A stretch of 64,000 bases of DNA from Sphingobium yanoikuyae (GCF_013001025.1 NZ_CP053022.1:124001-188000), one strand, 5' to 3'. Positions 9,602 to 18,483 are shown, counted from the first letter of the stretch. Translations and numbers: made by a program. Notes: generated by a model from the letters alone, not told the origin.

Positions 9602-10552
9602 TTAGTCCTCTTTTCGCCGGGTGAAGTGAGCATAGAATCCGTCGAGCGCGGTCGATCCGCGCGCGATCCGCTCCTCGTCGTCGTCGGTGCCGGCACAGAT
9701 GCCGGCGATAAGCGCGCTCACTCCCGGAGTTTCCGGGCGCTCGAACCGAGCATCGGCAATATCAAGGTCGTGAACAATTTCGCCGAGCGCCCGCAGCGCG
9801 GGGTCGGTCTCGAGACCGGTGAGGAACACCAAGGTCTCGAAGGAGCAGCGGTCGCCTTCGTGGGTGAACTCAGCGTCCGCCATGTCGAACCTCAGTTCGT
9901 CAGGCTCCGGCACATATCCTTTGCCCTCGACGAACTTGAAGCTCGCCTCGGGGTCGATGAAGCGGCGAATGAGCCAGGCGGACGCGATGCGATCGACATG
10001 GACATGGCGGCGCGTCACCCAAACGCGGCGCTTTAGCTCCGCCGGGGTCAGCTCGGGCGCACCGGGGCCGCTCACATCGGGATGTTGGTGAGAGCGGCGG
10101 TCCGCCTCGGTGATGGCGGCCTGTGCCGCCTGCCGACCATGCGCACCGAAAAAGTCGATCGCGGCGACCTCGTTCAGGCGTTTGCGCAGGCGGCCCACAT
10201 CCGCCGCCGCGACATACTCGCCCTCACACAGCGCGCGCGCCTCGCGTGCCAACTCCTCATAGTCGGCGTCACGCGCAGCGTCGAACACTCCGCGCAGCTC
10301 CGCATCGCCCATGCCGCCGACAAGGCGCGCTTCGAGGATCAGCGCCTCGCCGCCATTTTCGGTGATCTCGCGATGCAGTTCTTCGAACAGCGCGCGCGTG
10401 TCCTCGCGATTGGGGAGCGCATGGACGGCGTTCTTGAGCGGCGCGGCCCCGATCGCCTGCAAACGCCGCCAGACCTTCACCCGCAAATAGGCAGGCTTAG
10501 CCGGAAGCTGCGGGATCAGGAGCAACCAAGGGGAAGCTTGTGTGTTTGTCAT
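9602..10552 (-). CDS. chrB: ChrB chromate-resistance regulator
   Basis: A 316-residue ChrB protein. The N-terminal half begins WLLLIPQLPAKPAYLRVKVW, typical of the ChrB N domain. The C-terminal half contains WVTRRHVHVDRIASAWLI and RRFIDPEASFKFV, the chromate-resistance (ChrB C-terminal) domain. In characterised systems ChrB senses chromate and controls the chr operon. It is the first gene of chrB-chrA-sod-ATP-grasp and is divergent from the DUF1259 gene. Confidence 0.92.
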   Translation of the reverse strand: MTNTQASPWLLLIPQLPAKPAYLRVKVWRRLQAIGAAPLKNAVHALPNREDTRALFEELHREITENGGEALILEARLVGGMGDAELRGVFDAARDADYEELAREARALCEGEYVAAADVGRLRKRLNEVAAIDFFGAHGRQAAQAAITEADRRSHQHPDVSGPGAPELTPAELKRRVWVTRRHVHVDRIASAWLIRRFIDPEASFKFVEGKGYVPEPDELRFDMADAEFTHEGDRCSFETLVFLTGLETDPALRALGEIVHDLDIADARFERPETPGVSALIAGICAGTDDDEERIARGSTALDGFYAHFTRRKED

Positions 10553-10720
10553 AGTTGTATCGTCACTAGCCTACAAGTGTAAGGGTTGCATCACAAGCCT
10601 CATGAGCATAGGACTGCTTATCCCGAAGAAAGAAACCGGAGCGTAATGTCGCGGCTCGCCGGCGGCGCGCTCGCATGACGTGAGGCTTTCCGTGTCGAGT
10701 GCGCTGATGAAGGATCAATT
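10553..10720. promoter_or_regulatory. Divergent intergenic region between chrB and the DUF1259 gene
   Basis: A 168-bp non-coding spacer between two divergent genes, so it should hold the chrB promoter and the promoter for the plus-strand DUF1259 gene. The half nearest chrB is AT-richer (around 10,550-10,620). I could not identify a convincing dyad or a well-spaced -35/-10 pair. The placement is certain; the individual sites are not. Confidence 0.45.
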
Positions 10721-11611
10721 ATGCTGAAAAAGACCATCGCCTTGGGATTCGCCAGCCTCCTGCTGGCAAGCCCGGCATGGGCAGCGCCGGACTGGTCGGC
10801 TGTCGACCGGGCGATAGGACGAGCGGGGGCCGAACAGCCGGGGGGCGTTCACCGCTACAGCTTCCCGCGTTCGGACCTGAGCGTCACGCTGGATGGGGTG
10901 ACGATCAAGCCCTCCCTCGCGCTCGGCTCTTGGGCGGCGTTTCAGCCGATGGGCGACGAGGCGATGGTGATGGGCGATCTCGTGCTGACCCACGACGAGG
11001 TGAACCCCGTTTTGAGCCGCCTGCTCGCAAGCGGTTTTACGATCACCGCGCTCCACAATCACCTGCTCCGCCCTTCGCCTGCGACCATGTACATGCACAT
11101 TGCCGGCCACGGCGACCCGGTGAAGCTCGCGGCCGCGCTCCGGCAAGCGCTATCAGCCAGTCGGACCCCGCTCGCCGCGCCGCAATCGCCTTCGGCCAGC
11201 GCAGCCGCATCGCGGCTCGACCTCGATGTGGCCGCGCTCAACCGGTTGATGGGCGGTGAGGGCAAGACGGCCGGTGGCATCCTCCAATACAGCTTTCCGC
11301 GCGCCGAGCGGCTGATGGACGGCGATATGGAGACTCCGCCGACGATGGGCACGGCGACCGCGATCAACTTTCAGCCAACCGGGGACGGCCGAGCCGCCAT
11401 CACCGGCGATTTCGTACTTGTCGCAAACGAGGTCGATCCGGTCCTGCGCGTGCTGCGGACGAACGGGATCGAGGTCACGGCGCTGCATAATCATATGCTA
11501 AACGACGAGCCGCGGCTGTTCTTCATGCACTTCTGGGCCAACGACGACGCAGCCAAGCTCGCCCGTGGGCTGCGCGCGGCGCTCGACAGGATGAACAATC
11601 AGAGGAGTTGA
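10721..11611 (+). CDS. Secreted tandem DUF1259 protein
   Basis: A 296-residue protein with a signal peptide (hydrophobic residues about 7-20, ending AWA). It has two copies of a DUF1259 (LppY/LpqO-like) domain, about residues 25-140 and 165-290. Each copy contains a heptad-like ALHNHLL or ALHNHML motif preceded by a GDxVLxxxEVxPVL pattern and followed by a conserved phenylalanine or methionine plus His (MYMHIAGHG, FFMHFWAND). The biochemical role of DUF1259 is unknown to me. The HNH-type histidines suggest metal binding but this is inference. It is divergent from the chromate operon and followed immediately by the PepSY-like gene. Confidence 0.75.
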   Translation: MLKKTIALGFASLLLASPAWAAPDWSAVDRAIGRAGAEQPGGVHRYSFPRSDLSVTLDGVTIKPSLALGSWAAFQPMGDEAMVMGDLVLTHDEVNPVLSRLLASGFTITALHNHLLRPSPATMYMHIAGHGDPVKLAAALRQALSASRTPLAAPQSPSASAAASRLDLDVAALNRLMGGEGKTAGGILQYSFPRAERLMDGDMETPPTMGTATAINFQPTGDGRAAITGDFVLVANEVDPVLRVLRTNGIEVTALHNHMLNDEPRLFFMHFWANDDAAKLARGLRAALDRMNNQRS

Positions 11612-11688
11612 ACTCGGACGACGGCTCATTGGGCCGTAACCGCCGCCCGCCCGACCCCACGGCCCTTATGCAGGAAGTGGAATGGAAC

Positions 11689-12012
11689 ATGGGTAGCAAA
11701 CGAACTCTCACTGTTGTCGCAGGCGTGGGCGCGGCCGCGCTGGCGATCGCGGGCGTGGCGATCGCGCAAAACCACGAGGCGAACGAAAACCGGATAATCG
11801 GCAAGCACAGCGAACGAGACATCCCGCTTGCTCAGGTGCCCGAGGCCGCGATGAACGCGGCACGCGCGCAACTCGCGTCAATAAGCAAAGCGGAGCAAGT
11901 CACCCGAAAGGCGGACGGAAGCACGCTCTATGAAATCAAGGGCAAGAACAGCGACGGAAAGACGATCGAACTGTTCGTCACGCCCGAAGGCCAGGTGCTC
12001 GGCCGCGAATGA
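11689..12012 (+). CDS. Small exported PepSY-like protein
   Basis: A 107-residue protein with an N-terminal hydrophobic signal (VAGVGAAALAIAGVAIA, about residues 7-23). The C-terminal part reads like a PepSY fold: an amphipathic helix (PEAAMNAARAQL) followed by strands including YEIKGKNSDGKTIELFV and TPEGQVLGRE. Its function is not known. An earlier in-frame Met at 11,608 overlaps the end of the DUF1259 gene; 11,689 is preferred because the signal peptide starts there and AGGAAG lies upstream. Confidence 0.55.
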   Translation: MGSKRTLTVVAGVGAAALAIAGVAIAQNHEANENRIIGKHSERDIPLAQVPEAAMNAARAQLASISKAEQVTRKADGSTLYEIKGKNSDGKTIELFVTPEGQVLGRE

Positions 12013-12087
12013 TGGATCAGCACGGGGCGCCGGCCGTCGAGGGCCGTGCGCCCCTTCCGAAATGATACTGCGGAATAGGAGACGAAA

Positions 12088-12414
12088 ATGCGGCCAAGGC
12101 GATGGATATTGTTATGCGCCGCTTTGGCCGCCCTGCCTGATAGTGCGATCGGCCAAACCGAACCCGCGTCGGCGACGGGCTCGGCGTTGTTCGTAAGCTG
12201 TCAAGCGAATGAGCCGCGATGCGGCGCTTACCTCCAAGGCGTGCTCGACATGATGATCGTCGCGCGAAAAGCGGAATGCCGCGCTCCACGCTATGACCGA
12301 TCGGCGCTGCGCGCGGCATATTTACGCTGGGCGGAGCAGAATAGCTATTTTATGAGTGTTCATATGGTGGCCGGAGCTGAACGCTCGTTAGCGAAGGCTT
12401 GGCCATGTCAGTAG
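12088..12414 (+). CDS. Small secreted Rap1a/Tai-immunity-like protein
   Basis: A 108-residue protein with a signal peptide ending near AIGQ (residue 23). The Cys pattern FVSCQANEPRCGAYLQGVLD, then AECRAPRY, and a terminal AWPCQ matches the Rap1a/Tai immunity-protein fold, which carries conserved disulfides. Proteins of this fold are often orphan genes without a type VI effector partner. No toxin gene is adjacent here, so an immunity role is not supported by context. RBS AGGAGAC precedes the ATG. Confidence 0.6.
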   Translation: MRPRRWILLCAALAALPDSAIGQTEPASATGSALFVSCQANEPRCGAYLQGVLDMMIVARKAECRAPRYDRSALRAAYLRWAEQNSYFMSVHMVAGAERSLAKAWPCQ

Positions 12415-12433
12415 CATCGTACCCCGCGGCGTA

Positions 12434-12494
12434 GCCTGCCCGGCGGCTGCCTTTGAGGGCAGGCGGAGCGTCCGCCTGGCGGTGAATTCCGCCA
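12434..12494. terminator. Three consecutive stem-loops after the Rap1a-like gene
   Basis: Three hairpins follow one another: GCCTGCCC/GGGCAGGC (12,434-12,464), AGGCGGA/TCCGCCT (12,461-12,477) and TGGCGG/CCGCCA (12,477-12,494). The first two share bases, so they are alternative structures. No T-run follows. They lie about 20 bases past the gene stop and just before the transposon end, and could terminate or stabilise the upstream transcript. Confidence 0.5.
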
Positions 12495-12540
12495 GCTCAA
12501 CGATCCCATGTCGCGCCTCAAGCTCGCTAATTAGCCGATG

Positions 12541-12594
12541 TTCGCATTATGTCTGCCAAATCGTTGTCTGGCGCACAAACCTTGAGGTGACGCC
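12541..12594 (-). repeat. Terminal inverted repeat of the mer/chr Tn3-family transposon (IR1)
   Basis: Read on the minus strand from 12,594 inward, the sequence GGCGTCACCTCAAGG and the following 45 bases match the repeat at 40,398-40,450 with roughly 11 differences in 60. The second copy lies directly past the 3' end of a tnpR very similar to the one at 5646. This is therefore the outer end of the left-hand Tn3 unit. The IS110 copy begins right at its outermost base. Confidence 0.75.
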
Positions 12595-13925
12595 TACCGC
12601 ATTTCCCATTTCCGTCGTGGGCCTTCCTCTCTCTAAGCACGGGCATCGGTCGAAACCTGCCCCAACGTACGCCGAGGGTTACCCATCTTGCCTGGTCTTC
12701 GCGGCACGCCCATCAGGTCCAATAACTTGAGATGCCGTCGTCATGCGGGCTGCATACGTCGCCCGATGTCCCAGACAAATCCCACCAATTCGCGAGCGAT
12801 CGCCGTGATGAGCTTCGGCAAGGGCTTCCCGGACGCAGCCAACATCCGGTAGCGCTGGCACAGTCGGACTTGTGCTTTCCAGGCGATGGCTTTGACTTCA
12901 TCCGGCAGTCCCTCGACCCGGGCTCGATAGCGGCGTTCTTCCCGCGCTGGCAGTCGATAGGACCAGGCCGCCTCCACCAACATTGCTCGCGCTTCGCGGT
13001 TGCCGGTCTTCGTTATTGCGCCTCGGCGCGTCCGGGCACCACTCGACGCTTCAGACGGGACCAGCCCCAGCCAACCCATGAGCTGTTTTGGGGTATCGAA
13101 CCGACCAAGGTCGCCTATTTCTGCAACTAAGGTGGCGGCGACAATCAAGCCGACACCCCGCAAGGCCTGCAGAGCCTGAACCAACGGCGCCAGCGACCAA
13201 TAGGGCAATGCCTCCACCAGCATTGCATCCAGTCGGTCGCAGCGCTGCTGTGCTTCCTCGATCCGGCGGATGCTCTCGCCGAATACGAATTGCTGGTGAG
13301 GTGCATCAAACGCCTGCTCACCGAGCCAGCGCCAGTGCGCCTTGGTCCAATTGGATCGACCGGCGAACTTGCGCCCATGGCGCAGAAGGAAGCTCAACAA
13401 CATCTGCCGGCCAGCAACCAAATCGTGTTTCGCCTGGCGTCGCCCACGAATCAGATCACGGATAGCCTCGTGTGCCTCGTCCGGGACCCAGATCGCCGTC
13501 AATTCACCAGACCGTAGCAATCGGGCGAGCGTCATCGCGTCACGTCGGTCGGTCTTTATCCGGTCCGCAGGTTTGCGCGGCATGACCGATGGCGCAATCA
13601 CGCTACATTCCGCCCCCAGATCGACTAACTGACGATGAATTCCGTAGCCACAGCCGCCTGCTTCATAACAGAAATGCAGCGCGACATCCGGGCTGCTCAG
13701 TCGGGCCACCAGACGCCGGATCGAATCCTGCGTGTTGGGTATGGTCCCGTAGAACCGGATTTCTCCAGTCCGACCGTCATCGGCGAGCGCAACTGCAATC
13801 GTCTCTTTATGGACATCGAGACCGACAAACTTGCTGATCGACATTGTCCTTCTCCTTCCTGACAAGCTGAGCTTACGCCCCACCTGCCTCGAAGCGCGAG
13901 GCGAATGACGGTCATTGGGTCTAAG
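12595..13925 (-). mobile_element. IS110-family insertion sequence, copy A
   Basis: The limits come from comparing this copy with the inverted copy at 22,703-24,034. The two agree over about 1331-1332 bases and diverge beyond. It carries one transposase gene, with about 81 bases before the gene and about 146 after it. The outer right end abuts IR1 and the left end abuts tnpA at 13,921. A boundary error of a few bases is possible because IS110 elements lack clear terminal repeats. If the element is really longer (see copy B), this copy is truncated at IR1. Confidence 0.85.
12741..13844 (-). CDS. tnp: IS110-family DEDD transposase (copy A)
   Basis: A 367-residue IS110-family recombinase. The RuvC-like N-terminal domain has Asp in GLDVHKETIAV, Glu in CYEAGGCGYG and the DRRDA pair. 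The C-terminal transposase_20 domain carries the serine-containing LVPSEASSGARTRRG block. It differs from copy B by one residue that I can see (Leu for Val in PLPKLITAI). The start is the ATG at 13,844, preceded by AAGGAGAAGG. This family moves without canonical inverted repeats and uses an element-encoded bridge RNA. Confidence 0.95.
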   Translation of the reverse strand: MSISKFVGLDVHKETIAVALADDGRTGEIRFYGTIPNTQDSIRRLVARLSSPDVALHFCYEAGGCGYGIHRQLVDLGAECSVIAPSVMPRKPADRIKTDRRDAMTLARLLRSGELTAIWVPDEAHEAIRDLIRGRRQAKHDLVAGRQMLLSFLLRHGRKFAGRSNWTKAHWRWLGEQAFDAPHQQFVFGESIRRIEEAQQRCDRLDAMLVEALPYWSLAPLVQALQALRGVGLIVAATLVAEIGDLGRFDTPKQLMGWLGLVPSEASSGARTRRGAITKTGNREARAMLVEAAWSYRLPAREERRYRARVEGLPDEVKAIAWKAQVRLCQRYRMLAASGKPLPKLITAIARELVGFVWDIGRRMQPA

Positions 13926-16890
13926 CGTCGCGGCCGGTCTGGTGGAGGCGCAAGGGCCTGAACCGTTCGCGGGGTTTGTCCATCTCACTCCACAAATAAT
14001 CGCCGGTGAGGCCAATGTGCTCCCAGCCCAGCGGCGCGACATGGGCGAGCAGTTCGTCCGGCACCTCGACACCGCTGGCGCGCAAATACCGGACGGCGCG
14101 GTCGAGATAGACGGTGTTCCAGAGCGTTACGGCAGCGGTGAGAAGGGTTAGCCCGGAGGCACGATGGCGCTGGTTCTCGAATGTGCGGTCGCGCAATTCG
14201 CCGAGGCGGTTGAAGAAGATGGCACGGGCGAGCGCGTTGCGGGCCTCACCCTTGTTGAGGATGCTGCCGGTGCGACGCCGCTGTTCGGGATCGTCGAACC
14301 AGTCGAGCATGAACAGGGTGCGCTCGATCCGCCCGATCTCGCGCAACGCGCGGGCGACCGGGTTTTGACGTGGGAATCCGGCCAGCTTGCGGAGCATGAC
14401 CGAGGCGCTGACGGTGCCTGCGCGGATGGAGGCGGCGAGCCGCAGCGTCTCGTCCCAGTTCTCCTCGATCGCGCGGACGTTAACCGGGCCGGCGACGAGC
14501 GGGCGTATTGTCGGCCACGGATCGAGCGGCGAAAGTCCGTACAGCCTGCGCTCGTTGAGGTCGCGGATGCGCGGTGCGAAGCGGAAGCCGAGCAAATGGC
14601 ACAGGCCGAAGACATGATCGACCGCCCCGGCGGTATCGGTCGCATGTTCGCGGATTACCAGTTCGCTCTCATGGTCGAGCAGGCCGTCGAGGACGTGCGC
14701 GGCCTCGCCGACGTTGGCGGCAATGACCTTGGTGTGGAACGGCGTGAAGCGGTCGGTGACGTGGGTGTAGAACAGCACGCCGGGTTCGGTGCCGTAGCGG
14801 GCGTTGCGATCGGCGCGCGCCTCGCCCTGACCGCCGGCACGGAAGAACTGCCCGTCCGATGACGATGTGTCGCCTGGTCCCCAAACCGCAGCGAGTGGAT
14901 GCGCGGTGTGGCAATCGACGATCGCCGCCAGTGCCGACAGATAGGTTTCGTCACGGACATGCCATTCCGCCGTCCAGCGCAGACGGGACAGCGTCAGCCC
15001 ACGCGAACTTTCCGCCATGCGGCCCAGCCCGAGGTTGGTCGCATCGGCGAGGATCGCACCCATCAGCGCGGACTGGTCGGAGGCCGGCTCGCCGCTGCGG
15101 GCATGGACCAACTGGTCGGCGAAGCCCGACCAGGCGGCGACCTCGACCAGCAGATCGGTGATCCGCACACGTGGCAGCATCGCGTAGAGCCGCGCCTTCA
15201 GCGCCTCGACATCGTCAGACGGTGCTCGCCGGATTGGCGAGATCACCAACTGCCCGCGCTCGATCGTAACATCGACCAGCTCGCCCGTCGCGGCTGCGCG
15301 CTCCACCTCGGTCATACGCCGGGTCAGCAGGGTGCGACGATCCTCGTACCATTCAGCAAAACCAGACGTCACGGCCAGGCGAAGGCTGCCATCGGCTCGC
15401 ATCGTGGCAAACGCAGGGGTCGGCAGCAGGTAATCGTCCAGCGTGCGATAGGCGCGACTGCCGTCCACCCAAATGCTGCCCGAGCCGAGCCGTTCGCGCA
15501 GGTGGACGATCACTGCGATCTCGTAGGCGCGGCGGTCGATCATCCCTTGGGACGGCTCCACGACCTTGCGCCAGCGCGGCTTGATGAAGCTGGTCGGCAC
15601 CCGCTTCGACAGGACCGAGCGGCCGTCGCGGTACATCGTCCGCAGCGCCTCGATCGCGCTGAGCAGCGGATCACCCGACCGCGCGGTGCGGAAGGTGAAG
15701 GCGGCGAGGAATGTTGGGGCGAACCGCCGCACGGCGGGATAGCGCTCGATCACTTCCGCCAAACCGTCGTCGGCCGACCGGGTGAGATCCTCGGCGAAGC
15801 GGATGCTGCGTTCGAGCTGATCCCAGCCCACCCGGTCGTCGATCGCGTGGAAGGCGTCGCGTCCGGTCGCGCGGGCTTCGATCAGCAGGCGACCGAGCCG
15901 CGCATGGAAGCGGGCGGTGTCCTTCAGCATCCGTGCCTGCCCGAGCAGACGGTCCGAGCGTGTGCGATCGGCGCGGCGGAACAGGGCCCCCACCATCTTC
16001 TCGACCATGACCAAGGCGGCATCGGTCAGCGCCGCCTCCATCTCGATCATGGAGGCGACCAGCATCGCGAGCCGACGCGGGCGTTCGAGACGCCGGAGGT
16101 GCTGCGCGGTGACGATGCCGGCCGTCCGTGCGATGACGGCGTAGCGGGCGGCATGGATGCGGCGCGCCCGATCGGCTGCGATTCCGATGCCGCGCACCGT
16201 GTCGAGCCGCTCGACGATGCCTTTCAGGTTCGACGCCGATGGTGCTTCCGGCCACGCCCGTATCCAACCAAGCCGGGTGCGACCATTGTCATCGGATATG
16301 ATCAGGCGTTCGAGCGCCGCTATTTGTTCGGTCGAGCAGTCGCGGATCAGCCCCGCATGCGCCGCCTTGCGTGCCTGCGCCCGTACAATGAGGGCGAGCC
16401 GTTCCAGCGTCGATGCCGCCGGCAGCACGATCCGGTCGAGCCGTAGGCGATCGACCATGCCGGCGACGATCGCCTCGCCCCGATCGGTCGAGGTGGCGAT
16501 CTCCGATCCCAGCGCCAGCATCGATCGCACGTCGATCCGGTCGAAGGCGCGCAGACCGAGTTGGGCTTCGATCTCGGCGCGATGCTCGCGCAGCGTCGTT
16601 GCGCGCGCAGAATAGTCGGCGAAGTCGTCGGTTCGACAACCGATCTGGTCGGCGAGCAGCGACAGCATGGCGGCAGGCACCGGCTCACCCGGCAGCAGGC
16701 TGCGTCCCGGATGATGCAGGTAGCAGAGCTGCACCGCATAGCCGAGCCGGTTCGGTCCGCGCCGGCGCCGCGCCACCTGTCCGAGGTCATCGGGGCCAAG
16801 CGTATAGAGCCGTTCGATCGTCGCCCGGTCGGCAGGCGGATCGAAGATCGCGCTACGCTGCGCGGGCGACAATATGGTCCTGGACGGCAT
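13921..16890 (-). CDS. tnpA: Tn3-family transposase TnpA, stop codon supplied by the adjoining IS110
   Basis: About 989 residues with all three catalytic elements: SSSDGQFF, HVLDGLL and NKGEARNAL. The N-terminal DUF4158-type domain starts MPSRTILSPAQRS. The start at 16,890 (ATG) is preferred over a GTG at 16,908 because homology begins there. The last codons (HQTGRDA) run into the IS110 copy and the TAG lies in or at the junction (13,921-13,923), so a few native residues may be lost. The paired resolvase is divergent at 17,020. Confidence 0.88.
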   Translation of the reverse strand: MPSRTILSPAQRSAIFDPPADRATIERLYTLGPDDLGQVARRRRGPNRLGYAVQLCYLHHPGRSLLPGEPVPAAMLSLLADQIGCRTDDFADYSARATTLREHRAEIEAQLGLRAFDRIDVRSMLALGSEIATSTDRGEAIVAGMVDRLRLDRIVLPAASTLERLALIVRAQARKAAHAGLIRDCSTEQIAALERLIISDDNGRTRLGWIRAWPEAPSASNLKGIVERLDTVRGIGIAADRARRIHAARYAVIARTAGIVTAQHLRRLERPRRLAMLVASMIEMEAALTDAALVMVEKMVGALFRRADRTRSDRLLGQARMLKDTARFHARLGRLLIEARATGRDAFHAIDDRVGWDQLERSIRFAEDLTRSADDGLAEVIERYPAVRRFAPTFLAAFTFRTARSGDPLLSAIEALRTMYRDGRSVLSKRVPTSFIKPRWRKVVEPSQGMIDRRAYEIAVIVHLRERLGSGSIWVDGSRAYRTLDDYLLPTPAFATMRADGSLRLAVTSGFAEWYEDRRTLLTRRMTEVERAAATGELVDVTIERGQLVISPIRRAPSDDVEALKARLYAMLPRVRITDLLVEVAAWSGFADQLVHARSGEPASDQSALMGAILADATNLGLGRMAESSRGLTLSRLRWTAEWHVRDETYLSALAAIVDCHTAHPLAAVWGPGDTSSSDGQFFRAGGQGEARADRNARYGTEPGVLFYTHVTDRFTPFHTKVIAANVGEAAHVLDGLLDHESELVIREHATDTAGAVDHVFGLCHLLGFRFAPRIRDLNERRLYGLSPLDPWPTIRPLVAGPVNVRAIEENWDETLRLAASIRAGTVSASVMLRKLAGFPRQNPVARALREIGRIERTLFMLDWFDDPEQRRRTGSILNKGEARNALARAIFFNRLGELRDRTFENQRHRASGLTLLTAAVTLWNTVYLDRAVRYLRASGVEVPDELLAHVAPLGWEHIGLTGDYLWSEMDKPRERFRPLRLHQTGRDA

Positions 16891-17019
16891 CGGCTTCCTG
16901 TTTGTCACGCAATAGGCAAGCGCCCCTGTTCACGGAGCATAGACCACAAGACGGGTTATGTGACATCATGGCGATCGATTGACGGGCAATGCCGCTCCGT
17001 CACGCAGACGGACGTATAT
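16891..17019. promoter_or_regulatory. Divergent tnpA/tnpR region with putative res site
   Basis: The 129-bp gap between divergent transposase and resolvase genes is where Tn3-family res sites and both promoters normally lie. It contains two copies of a TGTGACA motif (one near 16,960, one overlapping the resolvase start) and the related inverted GTCACG near 17,000, which could be resolvase subsites. Placement is by position; the subsites are inferred. Confidence 0.5.
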
Positions 17020-17664
17020 GTGACAACGCAGATTGGTTACGCACGGGTGTCCAAGGCGGACGGCAGCCAGGTCCACGATCTCCAGCGCGACGCGCTCATC
17101 GCAGCCGGCGTCGATCCCGAGCATATTTATGAGGACGCCGCGTCGGGCCGACTGGATAAGCGACCGGGGCTTGATGCCTGCCTGAAGGCGCTGCGCCGCG
17201 ACGACACGCTGGTCATATGGAAGCTCGACCGGCTCGGCCGCGATCTGCGCCACCTCGTCAACACGGTGGGCGACCTGACGAAGCGCGGTATCGGCCTCAA
17301 GGTGCTTGCCGGCGAAGGCGCATCAATCGACACCACGACTGCCAACGGCCGGCTGATCTTTGCGATCTTCGCCGGCCTCGCCGAGTTCGAGCGCGAGCTG
17401 ATCGTCGAGCGCACCAAGGCGGGGCTGGCATCCGCTCGCGCTCGCGGCCGCAATGGCGGGCGGCCATTCAAGATGACACCTGCCAAGCTCAGGCTTGCGC
17501 AAGCCGCGATGGGCAAGCCCGAAACCAAGGTCGGCGAGCTGTGCCTCGAACTCGGCGTGACGCGCCAGACCCTATACCGGCATGTCACGCCCAACGGGCA
17601 GATCCGGCCTGATGGCGAGAAGCTGCTCGGTCGCAGAATTGTAAAACGCAACGTGCCGACCTGA
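17020..17664 (+). CDS. tnpR: Tn3-family serine resolvase TnpR
   Basis: A 214-residue resolvase. Catalytic Ser lies in GYARVSKADG; VIWKLDRLGRDL, the EFERELIVERTKAG helix and the C-terminal LCLELGVTRQTLYRHV helix-turn-helix are present. The start is taken as the GTG at 17,020, because the ATG at 17,018 is out of frame and gives an immediate stop. Divergent from the tnpA at 13,921-16,890. Confidence 0.92.
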   Translation: MTTQIGYARVSKADGSQVHDLQRDALIAAGVDPEHIYEDAASGRLDKRPGLDACLKALRRDDTLVIWKLDRLGRDLRHLVNTVGDLTKRGIGLKVLAGEGASIDTTTANGRLIFAIFAGLAEFERELIVERTKAGLASARARGRNGGRPFKMTPAKLRLAQAAMGKPETKVGELCLELGVTRQTLYRHVTPNGQIRPDGEKLLGRRIVKRNVPT

Positions 17665-17705
17665 TCGGCAGCAATCGCTTGTAAGCAGGCACTGCTGGAT
17701 CAGTG

Positions 17706-18428
17706 TTACGTCGGCGCCACCAGGCCCTCCAGAGCCGACACGAGCAACTCCGGCGCCGAGTAGAACGGCGAATGATCCGTTTCCAAGGTGATCACGCTGT
17801 TACAGGGCAAGTCGGCCTGGAAGGCGCGCTGGAGTTCGAGCGGGACGGCGCGGTCTTCCGTGCATTCGATGTAAGCGCGCGGTATTTTTCCGTATCGCTT
17901 CTCAGTGACGTGAACAGGGGTAACCAGTCCGCTGAGCGGCTCGGCCGAAACCTGCGCTTCAGCGCGCGCGACCCACTCGCTGGGCGTCGTATTGTAAAAG
18001 GTCGAACCCACCGCTTCCTGCCGGATCACCGTCGTGTTGTCGGGCCTGCGCTCCATCACGTCGGCCTGATGGGTGTGGGGAACGCGCGACGACGCCTGCG
18101 CAACCGACACGCCATCGGCCAACATGAAGGCCGACAAGTAGACCAGGCGATCGATGTGCTCAGGAACCCGCTCGCCCACCTCGCTGATGACAATGCCGCC
18201 ACGGCTGTGGCCGACGAGGATCACAGGCTCGTCCTGCTCCCGGACAAGCTGAGCCACCTGATCAGCCCAGTCAGCCAAGGTGACAGTGGAGACGGGGGTC
18301 GGGTCGGGGCCCATGCCGAGGAGGTCCGGCGCAACGACCTTGTGACCCGATGTCCGAAGCAGAGGCGCAATGCGCTCCCAGCACCAGGAAGCGTGCCAAG
18401 CGCCCGATATCAGTAAAAAAGTGGCCAC
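17706..18428 (-). CDS. Alpha/beta-fold hydrolase (esterase-like)
   Basis: A 240-residue serine hydrolase of the alpha/beta fold. The nucleophile elbow is GHSRGG, the likely acid is Asp in ECTEDRAV, and the catalytic His is in ETDHSPFYSAP near the C-terminus. The oxyanion region is LISGAWHASWCW. It resembles small plant-type methyl-salicylate esterases and bacterial EstC-like enzymes. The substrate is unknown. It converges on tnpR and seems to be a transposon passenger, possibly a detoxification or antibiotic-modifying esterase; this is inference. Confidence 0.8.
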   Translation of the reverse strand: MATFLLISGAWHASWCWERIAPLLRTSGHKVVAPDLLGMGPDPTPVSTVTLADWADQVAQLVREQDEPVILVGHSRGGIVISEVGERVPEHIDRLVYLSAFMLADGVSVAQASSRVPHTHQADVMERRPDNTTVIRQEAVGSTFYNTTPSEWVARAEAQVSAEPLSGLVTPVHVTEKRYGKIPRAYIECTEDRAVPLELQRAFQADLPCNSVITLETDHSPFYSAPELLVSALEGLVAPT

Positions 18429-18483
18429 ATCGTCGCTCCAAATCGTTCTTCCGAGCGATAGGATAGATGCTGTGGATCGACAA

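Noticed and set aside
14899..16446. Plus-strand frame of about 515 codons
   Set aside because: Antisense shadow of the tnpA at 13,921-16,890; no recognisable motif.
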